DNA of 23,588 bases from JBBKXP01 sp038251315 (GCA_038251315.1 JBBSBK010000050.1:1-23588); one strand, 5' to 3'. Shown: positions 1-8,110, numbered from the stretch's first letter. Notes: a model not told the origin generated them from the sequence alone. Made by a program: numbers and translations.

Positions 1-1
1 C

Positions 2-463
2 AGGGCCATCGCGGCGGCGCTGGACGCTGGAACCGACGTGGTGTGCCTGTGCGAGGGCGATCCGTTCTTTTACGGCTCGTTCATATATCTGTTCGCCCGC
101 CTGTCGGCCCGCTACCGGGTCGAGGTTGTGCCGGGTGTGACCAGTATCACTGCCTGTGCGGCCCGCGCGGGTCTGCCACTGGCGGCGCGTAACGAACGCC
201 TGACTGTCTTGCCGGGGCCATTGCCCGAGGCGGAATTGCAGGACCGGATTGCGGGGGCTGAAAGCGTGGCGATTATGAAAGTCGGTCGGCATCTTGCCAA
301 GATCCGGGGTGTCATCGACGCCTTGGGCTTGACCGATCGCGCCGTTTACATTGAACGGGCGACGCTGCCCGACGAGGTCGTGCTGCCGCTGGCCGATGCC
401 CCCGCCAGTGCCCCGTATTTTTCCATGATCCTGCTGACCAAGGGGGCCGATCCGTGGCTGTGA
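2..463 (+). CDS. cobI: Precorrin-2 C20-methyltransferase, C-terminal part (truncated by window edge)
   Basis: This SAM-dependent methyltransferase adds the C20 methyl group to precorrin-2 in corrin-ring synthesis. Only the last 153 or so codons are present; the frame is open from base 2, so the start lies outside the window. The segment CEGDPFFYGS is the family's conserved GDP-containing loop, followed by VVPGVTSITACAARAGLPL, typical of tetrapyrrole methylases of the CobI/CbiL type. The C-terminus FSMILL also fits the fold. The gene ends inside the start of the cbiG-cobJ fusion (10-base overlap), so the two are probably translated together in a cob operon. CobI and CbiL (cobalt form) cannot be separated reliably from this fragment. 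Confidence 0.9.
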   Translation, partial: RAIAAALDAGTDVVCLCEGDPFFYGSFIYLFARLSARYRVEVVPGVTSITACAARAGLPLAARNERLTVLPGPLPEAELQDRIAGAESVAIMKVGRHLAKIRGVIDALGLTDRAVYIERATLPDEVVLPLADAPASAPYFSMILLTKGADPWL

Positions 464-2280
464 AACCTGTCGTTCTGGCGCTGTCGCGGTCTGGCGAACC
501 CGTCGCTCATCGAATTGCTGGCGCACTTGGGGTCTTGGTGCATGGTCGGACCGGGCGTGTCGCCAAGGCCGATGCGTGGTTCGACAACGCGCTGGATCAT
601 GCCCGCGATCTTTTTGCGGCGGGGGTGCCGGTAATCGGCGTTTGCGCCAGCGGCATCCTGATCCGCGCCGTTGCGCCGCTGTTGGCCGACAAGACTGCCG
701 AACCACCCGTCGTGTCCGTGTCCGACGACGGCGCGGTCGTCGTGCCGTTGCTGGGCGGGCATCGCGGGGCGAACCGATTGGCGCGGGACATTGCGATGGC
801 GTTGGGGGGCGTCGCGGCCGTTACCACGGCGGGCGACGTGGCCTTGGGTGTTGCACTGGACGAACCACCCGCCGGGTGGCGATTGGTCAATCCGGCGGAT
901 GCCAAGGCCGCGATGGCCGGGCTGTTGGCTGGAGGTGGCGCGACTGTGTCGGGCGATCCGGCGGCCTGGCTCGCGCAACTGCCCAAGGGCGACAACCTGC
1001 GCATCACCTGCGGCATGACCCCGGTGCCGGCCGGGCCTGACCATCTGCATTTCGCCCCGCTGCGCGTGGCTTTGGGCGTTGGCTGTGCGCGGCATTGCCC
1101 GCCCGGAGAACTGGCGTCGCTGGTGGCCGATACGCTGGCCACCGCGGGGATCAGCCCGTCGGCGGTGCAGTCGGTCAACACCATCGACCTCAAGGCAGAC
1201 GAGGTGGCGATCCTTGATCTGGTCGCCGATCTTGGGGTGCCGCTGCGCCTGTTCGATGCGGCGACGCTCGAGGCCGAAACGCCGCGCCTTGCAACGCCGT
1301 CCGACGTGGTGTTCGCCGAGGTCGGGGCGCATGGCGTGGCCGAAGCGGCGGCGCTGGCGCAGGGCGGGCCGGACGCCACCCTGCTGGTCGCAAAGCGCAA
1401 GACCGCCAATGCAACCTGTGCGCTGGCGCTGGCGTCGTTGCCCCTGACGCGCCTGAAGGGTCGACCCCGGGGGCGCCTGTCGGTCGTCGGGATCGGCCCC
1501 GGTCAGGCGGCATGGCGGACGCCAGAAGTGTCGCGCCTTGTCGCCGAGGCTGACGAACTGGTGGGCTATGGTTTGTATATTGATCTTCTTGGTCCGCTCG
1601 CCATAGGCAAACTTCGTCAGGATTTCCCGCTGGGTGGCGAGGAGGATCGCTGCCGTTACGCCCTTGAACGCGCGGGCGAGGGGCGCAACGTCGCGCTGGT
1701 CTGTTCGGGCGATGCGGGCATTTATGCAATGGGGGCGCTGGTGTTCGAACTGCTGGACCGTGGCCCCGACGAACACGGCGTCAGCGATGCGGCGCGGCGG
1801 ATCGCGGTGATCTGTTCGCCGGGTGTGTCTGCCCTGCAAGGTGCCGCCGCGCGGGCCGGCGCGCCGCTGGGCCACGATTTCTGCACCATCAGCCTGTCGG
1901 ACCTTCTGACACCCCGTGCCGATATCCTGCGGCGGTTACAAGCGGCGGCCGAAGGGGATTTCGTGATCGCATTCTACAACCCCGTATCGAAAACCCGCCG
2001 CACCCTGCTGGCCGAGGCGCGTGACATTTTGCTGCGCCATCGCCCTGCCGATACGCCCGTCATGCTGGCGTCGTCACTCGGGCGGCCCGAGGAAAACGTG
2101 CGGTATCGCCGGTTGGACGAACTGCAGGTCGACGAGGTAGACATGCTCACGGTCGTGCTGGTCGGGTCGTCCAACAGCCGTCTGGCGCAACTGGGGACCG
2201 GGCCGCGCATGTTCACCCCGCGCGGCTATGCCCGCAAGATCGACGGCGATCTGAGCCAGTCAAGAAAGGCCATCCCATGA
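454..2280 (+). CDS. cobJ: Fused cobalt-precorrin-5A hydrolase-like (CbiG) and precorrin-3B C17-methyltransferase (CobJ)
   Basis: The 608-residue protein joins two corrin-pathway enzymes. Residues about 50-125 match the CbiG N-terminal domain (GVCASGILIRAVAPLL, then LLGGHRGANRLA). Residues about 204-325 match the CbiG C-terminal/CobE domain (VALGVGCARHCPPGEL and a TIDLKADE segment). From about residue 340 to the end it is CobJ: VVGIGPG, VGYGLYIDL, the CSGDAGIYAMG loop and the C-terminal TPRGYARK. CobJ contracts the ring and methylates C17. CbiG opens the delta-lactone and releases acetaldehyde in the cobalt-early pathway; in aerobic pathways only the short CobE homologue is usual. The GTG start at 454 overlaps cobI; a second in-frame GTG at 460 is possible. 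The stop overlaps the cobM ATG (ATGA). Confidence 0.93.
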   Translation: MAVKPVVLALSRSGEPVAHRIAGALGVLVHGRTGRVAKADAWFDNALDHARDLFAAGVPVIGVCASGILIRAVAPLLADKTAEPPVVSVSDDGAVVVPLLGGHRGANRLARDIAMALGGVAAVTTAGDVALGVALDEPPAGWRLVNPADAKAAMAGLLAGGGATVSGDPAAWLAQLPKGDNLRITCGMTPVPAGPDHLHFAPLRVALGVGCARHCPPGELASLVADTLATAGISPSAVQSVNTIDLKADEVAILDLVADLGVPLRLFDAATLEAETPRLATPSDVVFAEVGAHGVAEAAALAQGGPDATLLVAKRKTANATCALALASLPLTRLKGRPRGRLSVVGIGPGQAAWRTPEVSRLVAEADELVGYGLYIDLLGPLAIGKLRQDFPLGGEEDRCRYALERAGEGRNVALVCSGDAGIYAMGALVFELLDRGPDEHGVSDAARRIAVICSPGVSALQGAAARAGAPLGHDFCTISLSDLLTPRADILRRLQAAAEGDFVIAFYNPVSKTRRTLLAEARDILLRHRPADTPVMLASSLGRPEENVRYRRLDELQVDEVDMLTVVLVGSSNSRLAQLGTGPRMFTPRGYARKIDGDLSQSRKAIP

Positions 2281-3047
2281 CCGTTTATTTCATCGGCGCG
2301 GGGCCGGGCGACCCCGAACTACTGACCCTCAAGGCGGCCCGTTTGATCGGCGCCTGCCCGGTGTGCCTTTACGCCGGGTCGCTGGTCCCGGCTGAGGTCG
2401 TGGCCTGTGCGCCAGCCGGAGCGCGGGTGCTGGATACCGCTGTTATGACGCTGGACGACACGCATGGGGAAATTCTGGCTGCCCATGCACAGGGCCAGGA
2501 CGTTGCCCGAGTCCATTCCGGCGACCCGTCGCTGTATGGGGCGATTGCCGAACAGATCAGGCGGCTCAAGGTCGATGGGATCGACTATCAGATCATCCCC
2601 GGCGTCCCCGCCTATGTCGCGGCGGCCGCAGCATTAGGGCAGGAACTGACCATTCCCGAGGTGGCGCAGTCGATTATTCTGACCCGGATGTCGATGAAAT
2701 CGACGGGCATGCCTGCGGGTGAAACGCTGGAGAACTTTGCCCGCAGCGGGGCGACAATGGCGATCCATCTGGGTATCCGGGCCCTGCGCGAGATCGAGCG
2801 GCAGCTCGCCCCTCATTACGGGACCGATTGCCCGCTGGCCGTAGTCTACCGCGTCGGCTGGCCCGACCAGCAGATCATCCGCGGCACCCTTTCAGACATC
2901 CACGCCAAGGTCCGTGCGGCCAAGATCACCCGCACCGCACTGATTCTGGTTGGTCCCGCGCTGGCCGATTCGCACGGATTTCCCGACAGCGCCTTATACG
3001 ACGCCAGCCGTCCGCATGTGTTGCGGCCACGTGTCAGTGCGCAATAA
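2277..3047 (+). CDS. cobM: Precorrin-4 C11-methyltransferase
   Basis: This 256-residue tetrapyrrole methylase transfers a methyl group from SAM to C11 of precorrin-4 in cobalamin synthesis. Visible family features are the N-terminal FIGAGPGDPELLTLKAARLI, the loop RVHSGDPSLYGAIAEQ at about residues 78-93, the segment IIPGVPAYVAAAAALGQELT, and the C-terminal TALILVGPAL. Its length is normal for CobM/CbiF. The ATG overlaps the stop of the cbiG-cobJ gene in an ATGA arrangement, which suggests translational coupling. It is the last gene of the cob run in this window. Aerobic CobM and anaerobic CbiF are close homologues, and only the rest of the operon would separate them. Confidence 0.93.
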   Translation: MTVYFIGAGPGDPELLTLKAARLIGACPVCLYAGSLVPAEVVACAPAGARVLDTAVMTLDDTHGEILAAHAQGQDVARVHSGDPSLYGAIAEQIRRLKVDGIDYQIIPGVPAYVAAAAALGQELTIPEVAQSIILTRMSMKSTGMPAGETLENFARSGATMAIHLGIRALREIERQLAPHYGTDCPLAVVYRVGWPDQQIIRGTLSDIHAKVRAAKITRTALILVGPALADSHGFPDSALYDASRPHVLRPRVSAQ

Positions 3048-3133
3048 TCAAAGGGTTTCAGGCGTTTGAATCGTCTGTCGCATATCCTTGACTTGATTTT
3101 GCCAGAATTCGACGCATCCTGACCCGTGGGGCG

Positions 3134-3140
3134 AGGAGGT
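3134..3140 (+). promoter_or_regulatory. Strong Shine-Dalgarno site fixing the start of the 122-aa gene
   Basis: AGGAGGT lies four bases before the ATG at 3145 and overlaps the alternative GTG at 3139, so it supports the ATG. It is one of the strongest ribosome sites in the window. Confidence 0.7.
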
Positions 3141-3144
3141 GCTG

Positions 3145-3513
3145 ATGTCGGAATACCTGCCAGAGGCGGTGCGCAAAGGGCTGGAAGACGCCCGCAGGGC
3201 TGCGTTGCGCCGCTCGTCCCGTCTCTGTGTCCACGATGGTGATAACGTGCATCGTGTCACCCGTCTGTGGGACGGCGGATTTGCGATGGAGGCCAAAGAC
3301 GCCCCGAAACTGCGTGGTTTCGTCGAACTTTACGACGGATCGCGCCACATCTTTCAGTGTCTTGTCGTGTCGTCGGACGTAGAGTCCGATGAACGGGTCT
3401 ACGAATTCAAATGGCACACGCCAGTCGCTGACCGCGCCGCTGCGGACTTTGAACAGGCCGAAACGCCGCCCATTGCCCTGATCCCGACGTTGCGCAACTG
3501 GTTCCGGGCCTGA
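3145..3513 (+). CDS. Conserved hypothetical protein, 122 aa
   Basis: I do not recognise a named family. The protein is 122 residues long, soluble and mixed in charge, with no signal peptide or membrane segment. It opens with a basic helix (EAVRKGLEDARRAALRRSSRL). A beta-rich middle follows (VHRVTRLWDGGFAMEA, then LRGFVELYDGSRHIFQCLVV), then KWHTPVAD and a C-terminal IPTLRNWFRA. The strand pattern and the arginines near the start vaguely recall small regulator-like domains such as PilZ, but the diagnostic residues are not evident. The ATG at 3145 is chosen over the in-frame GTG at 3139 because an AGGAGGT ribosome site (3134-3140) lies directly before it. The gene is convergent with patB, with only six bases between the stop codons. 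Confidence 0.75.
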   Translation: MSEYLPEAVRKGLEDARRAALRRSSRLCVHDGDNVHRVTRLWDGGFAMEAKDAPKLRGFVELYDGSRHIFQCLVVSSDVESDERVYEFKWHTPVADRAAADFEQAETPPIALIPTLRNWFRA

Positions 3514-3519
3514 CGCCAC

Positions 3520-4692
3520 CTATTGCAGATCGCCAAAGGCCGCCTGCAATCGCGACACCGCCTCGACTACCCGACTACGCGGCATGGCGAGGTTGAAGCG
3601 CAGGAACGATTCGCCGCCCTTGCCGAAGGCTGCACCGGGGCTGGGGGCGATCCGCGCGACTTTCTGCACCCGCAATTTAAATTCTTCCGGGTCCATCCCG
3701 GTCCCGGCAAAATCGATCCAAGCCAGATAAGTCGCCTCGATCGGGATCGACTTGACCCCGGGGATGGCGTTCATCCCGGCGTCGAACACCCTGCGATTGC
3801 CGTCAAGATAGACGCGCAGGGCGTCGACCCATGCGGCCCCATCTGGCGAATAGGCAGCGGTGACCAGCGACGGACCGAACAAGTTGGTCGCAACGCTCAG
3901 CGCCACCATCCGTCGGGCGAACACCGCTCGCAGGTCGTCGTCGGGAATAATGATGTTGCCGTTTTCAGTGCCGGCAAGGTTGAAGGTCTTGGACGCCGAA
4001 GTCGCCATGATCAGCCGATCTTCGATTCCTTCGATCAGGGCCATAGGCGTGTGGACAGTCCCCGGCATGGTGAGGTCGTGATGGATTTCGTCGGATACGA
4101 TGACCAGGTCGTGCCGCTTGGCAAAGGCGGCTACGGCCAGAAGTTCGGCCCGGCTCCAGATCCGGCCGCTGGGGTTGTGCGGCGAACACAGGATCAGCAT
4201 TCGCTCGTTGCCCGTCATCTGCGCGTCGTATGCCGCAAAATCAAGTTCATAGCGGTCGTCTGTCAATCGCATCGGGCATTCGACCGGGACGCGCCCTGCT
4301 GCCTTCAGGACACGGTAGAACGAATGATAGATCGGCGTGAACATCACCACGCCGTCGCCGGGGCTGGTGAAGGCATCGACAGCCACGGCAACGCCGTTCA
4401 CCAGACCGTTGGTGGTAAATATCCATTCGGGCTTGATGGTCCAGCCGTGACGGTTCTGCATCCACCATTTGATGGCTTCATGATAGTCGGCCTTATCGCC
4501 GTAATACCCATAGATGCCCTGCGCATGCACCGCGCCCAGCGCATCGCGGATGCAGTCGGGGGCGCGGAAATCCATATCGGCGGTCCACATCGCAAGGCCG
4601 TCGCTGGCAGGCACACCAAAAAGCGCTTCCATGTCGTCCCATTTGTTCGAATGGGTGCCGCGCCGGTCGATCAACTCGTCAAAACTCATCAT
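3520..4692 (-). CDS. patB: MalY/PatB family PLP-dependent C-S (cystathionine beta-) lyase / aminotransferase
   Basis: This fold-type I PLP enzyme of 390 residues matches the MalY/PatB family. Members cleave C-S bonds of cystathionine or cysteine conjugates to give pyruvate, ammonia and a thiol. The PLP-binding lysine is K235 in SASKTFNLAG. D201 in VIVSDEIHHDL contacts the pyridine nitrogen, and N173 in CSPHNPSGR contacts the cofactor. The opening HSNKWD and the MWTADMDF segment near residue 40 are characteristic of this family rather than of general aspartate aminotransferases. Two adjacent ATGs (4692 and 4689) are possible starts, with a GGAG a few bases upstream. The gene is divergent from def and convergent with the 122-aa gene. 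The exact substrate cannot be read from sequence. Confidence 0.88.
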   Translation of the reverse strand: MMSFDELIDRRGTHSNKWDDMEALFGVPASDGLAMWTADMDFRAPDCIRDALGAVHAQGIYGYYGDKADYHEAIKWWMQNRHGWTIKPEWIFTTNGLVNGVAVAVDAFTSPGDGVVMFTPIYHSFYRVLKAAGRVPVECPMRLTDDRYELDFAAYDAQMTGNERMLILCSPHNPSGRIWSRAELLAVAAFAKRHDLVIVSDEIHHDLTMPGTVHTPMALIEGIEDRLIMATSASKTFNLAGTENGNIIIPDDDLRAVFARRMVALSVATNLFGPSLVTAAYSPDGAAWVDALRVYLDGNRRVFDAGMNAIPGVKSIPIEATYLAWIDFAGTGMDPEEFKLRVQKVARIAPSPGAAFGKGGESFLRFNLAMPRSRVVEAVSRLQAAFGDLQ

Positions 4693-4747
4693 TGTCTCCG
4701 TTGGATTTCGGCCACGCTACCCATGGACGCGACGGGCGCAAGGCCTG

Positions 4748-4776
4748 TTGCACCTGAACGGGTCATCGCCTAAATC
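4748..4776 (+). promoter_or_regulatory. Candidate promoter of the def-def2-fmt operon
   Basis: TTGCAC (4748-4753) and TAAATC (4771-4776) are separated by 17 bases in the gap between divergent patB and def. The -35 is good and the -10 is weak. The implied start site falls on or next to the def ATG at 4783, which would give a leaderless or nearly leaderless mRNA. Inference only. Confidence 0.3.
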
Positions 4777-4782
4777 CGGGGC

Positions 4783-5310
4783 ATGACATTGCGCCCGATC
4801 CTGATCCACCCCGACCCGCGTCTGAAAACGCCATGCAAGCCTGTGACCGACGTCACGGACGACTTGCGCGCACTGGCCGACGACATGCTGCAAACCATGT
4901 ATGACGCCCCCGGTGTCGGCCTTGCCGCACCGCAGGTCGGTGTCATGGTGCGCCTGCTGGTGATGGATTGCGTCAAGGAGGAAGGGGCTAAACCGCGCCC
5001 GATGGTTTTGTTGAACCCCTCGGTCATCTGGGCCTCGGACGCGCTGAAAACCTACGAAGAAGGCTGCCTGTCGATCCCCGAACAATTCGCCGACGTCGAA
5101 CGCCCCGCCGCGGTGCGCGTGACCTGGACTGATCTGGAAGGGACGGCGCAAGAAGAACAGTTCGGCGGCCTCTGGTCGACATGTGTGCAGCACGAGATCG
5201 ACCACCTTGATGGCAAGCTGTTCATCGACTACCTCAAGCCCCTGCGCCGCCAGATGATTACCCGCAAGATGGTCAAGTTGAAACGCGAATTGGCGCGCGA
5301 AAAGGCGTGA
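4783..5310 (+). CDS. def: Peptide deformylase
   Basis: This metalloenzyme removes the formyl group from the N-terminal formyl-Met of new proteins at the ribosome. All three family motifs are intact in the 175-residue protein: GVGLAAPQ (about residues 44-51), EGCLS with metal ligand C95, and HEIDH with ligands H137 and H141 and catalytic E138. The length is typical. It begins a run of def, a degenerate deformylase paralogue and fmt; fmt adds the formyl group that this enzyme removes. The region before the ATG has only a weak GGGG, so ribosome binding may not depend on a Shine-Dalgarno site. It diverges from patB. Confidence 0.96.
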   Translation: MTLRPILIHPDPRLKTPCKPVTDVTDDLRALADDMLQTMYDAPGVGLAAPQVGVMVRLLVMDCVKEEGAKPRPMVLLNPSVIWASDALKTYEEGCLSIPEQFADVERPAAVRVTWTDLEGTAQEEQFGGLWSTCVQHEIDHLDGKLFIDYLKPLRRQMITRKMVKLKRELAREKA

Positions 5311-5347
5311 TGGTGCGGGCGACCCCGACCCCGCCATGCAGGTCCGC

Positions 5348-5845
5348 ATGACCCGCACCGTGGTCCCTTGGCCGCATAAGGCACTGCGCACGCCCGCCGC
5401 GCTTGTCGCCGAAATCACCGACGATATCCGCGCAATCTGGGATGCTATGATCGCGGTGATGGAGGCCATGCCCGGTGTCGGCCTTGCCGCCGTGCAACTG
5501 GGCGTGCCCCTGCAACTTGCCGTCGTCGATGCGTCCACGGCCCGCGGGCAGGTGGTGCGGATGGCCAACCCTGAGGTGCTGCATGCAAGCGTCGAACTGC
5601 GCGACCACGACGAGGCATCGCCGAACCTGCCCGGCGTGTCCGCCAGGATCAGCCGCCCCCGCGCCGTCACCGTGCGGTTCCTGAACGATCAGGGGGTGGT
5701 CGAAGATCGCGATTTCGTCGGCCTGTGGGCGACGTCCGTGCAGCACCAGATCGACCATCTGGCGGGCAGGATGTATTTCGACCGCCTGACGCGGATGAAG
5801 CGCGACATGCTGCTGAAAAAAGCACGCAAGGCGGCGGTGGACTGA
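5348..5845 (+). CDS. Peptide deformylase-like protein, probably catalytically inactive
   Basis: The 165-residue protein clearly has the deformylase fold: WPHKALRTPA at the N-terminus, GVGLAAVQLG at about residues 43-52, and VQHQIDHLAGRMYFDRL near the end. The catalytic set is broken, however. Where active enzymes have EGCLS this protein has EASPN, so the metal-binding Cys is Ser91. The HEIDH motif reads HQIDH, so the catalytic Glu is Gln134. Both metal histidines remain. A structural, regulatory or substrate-binding role is more likely than deformylation. The ATG at 5348 is preferred over 5336 because MTRTVVPWP aligns with the usual deformylase start and AGG lies five bases upstream. The stop is one base before fmt. 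Confidence 0.88.
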   Translation: MTRTVVPWPHKALRTPAALVAEITDDIRAIWDAMIAVMEAMPGVGLAAVQLGVPLQLAVVDASTARGQVVRMANPEVLHASVELRDHDEASPNLPGVSARISRPRAVTVRFLNDQGVVEDRDFVGLWATSVQHQIDHLAGRMYFDRLTRMKRDMLLKKARKAAVD

Positions 5846-5846
5846 C

Positions 5847-6746
5847 ATGCGCATCGTTTTCATGGGCACGCCAGCATTTTCGGTGCCGGTATTGGAATCG
5901 TTGGTCGATGCAGGGCACGATATCGCCGCCGTCTATTGCCAGCCCCCCCGCCCCGCCGGGCGCGGCAAAAAGGATCGACCCAGTGCGGTGCAAGTCCGGG
6001 CCGAGGCGCTGGCTCTGCCTGTCCGCCATCCCGCGTCGCTGAAGGATGCCACCGAACAGGTGGCCTTTGCCGCCCTCGCTGCCGATATCGCCGTCGTCGT
6101 CGCCTATGGCCTGATCCTGCCGCAACCGGTGCTGGATGCCCCCCGCCGTGGATGCCTGAACATCCACGCCTCGCTATTGCCACGCTGGCGCGGCGCGGCA
6201 CCGATCCACCGCGCGATCATGGCGGGCGATGCGGAAACCGGCGTCTGCATCATGCAGATGGAGGCCGGCTTGGACACCGGGCCGGTGCTGTTGCGTCAGG
6301 CGATCCCGATTCGGGCCGACGATACGACCGGCACGCTGCACGACCGGCTGTCGACCCTTGGCGCGGACATGATCGTGCAGGCGCTGACCACCCTGCCCGA
6401 CCTCAAGCCGCTACCTCAACCAGACACCGGCATCACCTATGCCGCCAAGATCGACAAGGCCGAGGCGCGGATCGACTGGACCCGTCCCGCCCCAGAGATC
6501 GACCGGACGATTCGTGGTATGTCGCCGTTTCCGGGGGCTTGGACGATGATGGGGGTTGAACGGGTCAAGCTGCTCGGCAGTCAGGTTGCCAGCGGCACCG
6601 GTGCGCCCGGTCAGGTGCTGAACGGGCTGACCGTCGCCTGCGGCAGCGGGGCCGTGGCGATCAACGCATTGCAGCGCGAAGGAAAGAAGCCGCTGCCGAC
6701 GATCGTGGCGCTGCGCGGACTGACGTTGCCCGACCGGCTCGGCTGA
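5847..6746 (+). CDS. fmt: Methionyl-tRNA formyltransferase
   Basis: This enzyme transfers a formyl group from 10-formyltetrahydrofolate to Met-tRNA(fMet) for translation initiation. The 299-residue protein opens with RIVFMGTPAFSVPVL and contains the PPRPAGRGKK loop. The catalytic region is NIHASLLPRWRGAAPIHRAI with conserved Asn and His, followed by GLDTGPVLL carrying the conserved Asp. The C-terminal domain, which binds tRNA, is present (FPGAWTMM onward), and the length is close to normal. It starts one base after the stop of the deformylase-like gene, so the three genes form one operon. It is convergent with the DUF1491 gene across a GC-rich hairpin. Confidence 0.96.
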   Translation: MRIVFMGTPAFSVPVLESLVDAGHDIAAVYCQPPRPAGRGKKDRPSAVQVRAEALALPVRHPASLKDATEQVAFAALAADIAVVVAYGLILPQPVLDAPRRGCLNIHASLLPRWRGAAPIHRAIMAGDAETGVCIMQMEAGLDTGPVLLRQAIPIRADDTTGTLHDRLSTLGADMIVQALTTLPDLKPLPQPDTGITYAAKIDKAEARIDWTRPAPEIDRTIRGMSPFPGAWTMMGVERVKLLGSQVASGTGAPGQVLNGLTVACGSGAVAINALQREGKKPLPTIVALRGLTLPDRLG

Positions 6747-6794
6747 CCCGTTCCTTCTTTGGTCCGTTAACCTCCGGGGGAGCCCGGCACGGGC

Positions 6795-6809
6795 GGGGGC
6801 AGCGCCCCC
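6795..6809. terminator. GC hairpin between convergent fmt and DUF1491 genes
   Basis: GGGGGC, a loop AGC and GCCCCC form a perfect 6-bp stem in the 76-base gap between two convergent genes. No T-run follows on either strand, so this is only a terminator candidate that could serve both directions. Confidence 0.4.
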
Positions 6810-6822
6810 TCTGACGGCGCGA

Positions 6823-7149
6823 CTATTTCAGCCCGTTTTGATCCAGCAAATGCCGCCCTTGTTTATCCTCGACCTCGATCACCCAGACATCGGGGTCGAA
6901 CCCGCGTTGACGTGCCAGTGATGCATCGACAGCGGCTTCGTCACCCTCCGCCAGCACGACCCACTCGCGATCACCACGCGTCAGATCAAAGCGGCGCTGA
7001 TAGGACACCGCCCGCCCGTCCAGCGTGTTCAGCTTGACCAGCACCGCCCCCGCCGTGCCGTCACCGTGTTTGACTACAAACGCCGGAATGTCGGCCAGCC
7101 GCAGCCGCGTCAGATAGGCGGCAACCCAGAAATCAGCCGTCAGCCTCAC
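6823..7149 (-). CDS. DUF1491 family protein
   Basis: This small protein (108 aa) matches the DUF1491 family of alphaproteobacteria, recognised from the N-terminal RLTADFWVAAYLTRLRLADIPAFVV, the GTAGAVLVKLNTLDG core and the ERGFDPD-like segment RQRGFDPDVWVIEVED. The function is unknown. It has no signal peptide or membrane helix and should be cytoplasmic. The GTG start overlaps the era stop (GTGA on the minus strand), so it is translated after era and belongs to the lepB-rnc-era run. The location suggests a link to ribosome or RNA metabolism, which is guilt by association only. Confidence 0.85.
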   Translation of the reverse strand: MRLTADFWVAAYLTRLRLADIPAFVVKHGDGTAGAVLVKLNTLDGRAVSYQRRFDLTRGDREWVVLAEGDEAAVDASLARQRGFDPDVWVIEVEDKQGRHLLDQNGLK

Positions 7150-8054
7150 GCATTGCCGTCCTTGAAGTCCAGACCCATTTCCGAATACCGCTCGGATTCC
7201 TCCAGCCAGTTCGGGCGCACCTTGACCTGCAAAAACAGATGCACGCGGCGGCCCAGAAACGCCTCCAGCTCTTCACGCGCTGCCTTGCTCACGGCCTTGG
7301 CCGTCTCGCCGCCCTTGCCCAGCACGATGCCCTTGTGACCATCGCGGGCGACATAGACGATCTGGTCGATCCGCGCCGTTCCATCCTCGCGCTCGACCCA
7401 ATTCTCGGTCTCGACGGTCAGTTCGTAGGGCAGTTCCTGATGCAGCCGCAGCGTCAGTTTTTCGCGGGTCATTTCGGCGGCGATCATCCGCATCGGCAGA
7501 TCGGCGATCTGGTCTTCGGGATACAGCCACGGGCCTTCGGGCATCTGTGTGGCCAGCCAGTCACGCAATGTATCGCAGCCATGCCCGCGTTCGGCCGAAA
7601 TCATAAAGGTTTCGGCAAAGGCGTAGGCCTCGTTCATTTCCTGGGTCAGCGCCAACAACCCCTCGGCCTTGACCCGGTCGATCTTGTTGATGGCCAGCGC
7701 GACCGTGCGGCCTTGGCCTATTTCGGACAGCCGGGGCAGGATCGCCTTGACCCCTTCGGTGACACCACGATGCGCCTCGATCATCAGGACAACCACATCG
7801 GCGTCGGCAGCCCCGCCCCATGCAGCAGCGACCATTGCCCGGTCGAGACGGCGGCGCGGTTTGAACAGGCCGGGGGTGTCGACGAATACGATCTGCGCCT
7901 CGCCCGCCATCGCCACGCCCCGGGTCCGCGCCCGGGTCGTCTGGACCTTATGTGTGACGATACTGACCTTGGCCCCGACCATATGGTTGAGCAGGGTCGA
8001 CTTGCCCGCATTGGGCTCACCGATCAGGGCGACGAAACCGGCGCGTGTGGTCAT
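7146..8054 (-). CDS. era: GTPase Era
   Basis: Era is an essential GTPase that binds 16S rRNA and helps mature the 30S subunit. The 302-residue protein has the Walker A loop GEPNAGKS near residue 12, a switch/G3 motif DTPGLF, and the NKID base-recognition motif. The C-terminal KH domain carries GKGGETAKAVSKAAR, its GXXG-type RNA-binding loop. I use the ATG at 8054, not a longer open frame upstream, because the G-domain begins MTTRAGFVALIGEPN and a GGAG lies about six bases before it. It is downstream of rnc, as in many proteobacteria, with 119 bases between them containing small inverted repeats. Confidence 0.96.
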   Translation of the reverse strand: MTTRAGFVALIGEPNAGKSTLLNHMVGAKVSIVTHKVQTTRARTRGVAMAGEAQIVFVDTPGLFKPRRRLDRAMVAAAWGGAADADVVVLMIEAHRGVTEGVKAILPRLSEIGQGRTVALAINKIDRVKAEGLLALTQEMNEAYAFAETFMISAERGHGCDTLRDWLATQMPEGPWLYPEDQIADLPMRMIAAEMTREKLTLRLHQELPYELTVETENWVEREDGTARIDQIVYVARDGHKGIVLGKGGETAKAVSKAAREELEAFLGRRVHLFLQVKVRPNWLEESERYSEMGLDFKDGNA

Positions 8055-8110
8055 GGGGATCTCCTGTGCCGACAGTCGCGGCGGATGACGTTCCGTGTCA
8101 TAGGGTGTTT

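Noticed and set aside
346..1875. A 509-codon open frame on the minus strand
   Set aside because: Antisense to cobI and the cbiG-cobJ fusion, with biased composition and no recognisable motif.
3048..3110. TTGACT at 3088-3093 considered as a -35 before the 122-aa gene, and a TCAAA/TTTGA stem considered as a cob terminator
   Set aside because: No acceptable -10 occurs at 16-18 bases, and the stem is only five A/T-rich pairs with a long loop.
3523..4773. A 416-codon open frame on the plus strand
   Set aside because: Antisense mirror of the PatB-type gene; no motif and unusual composition.
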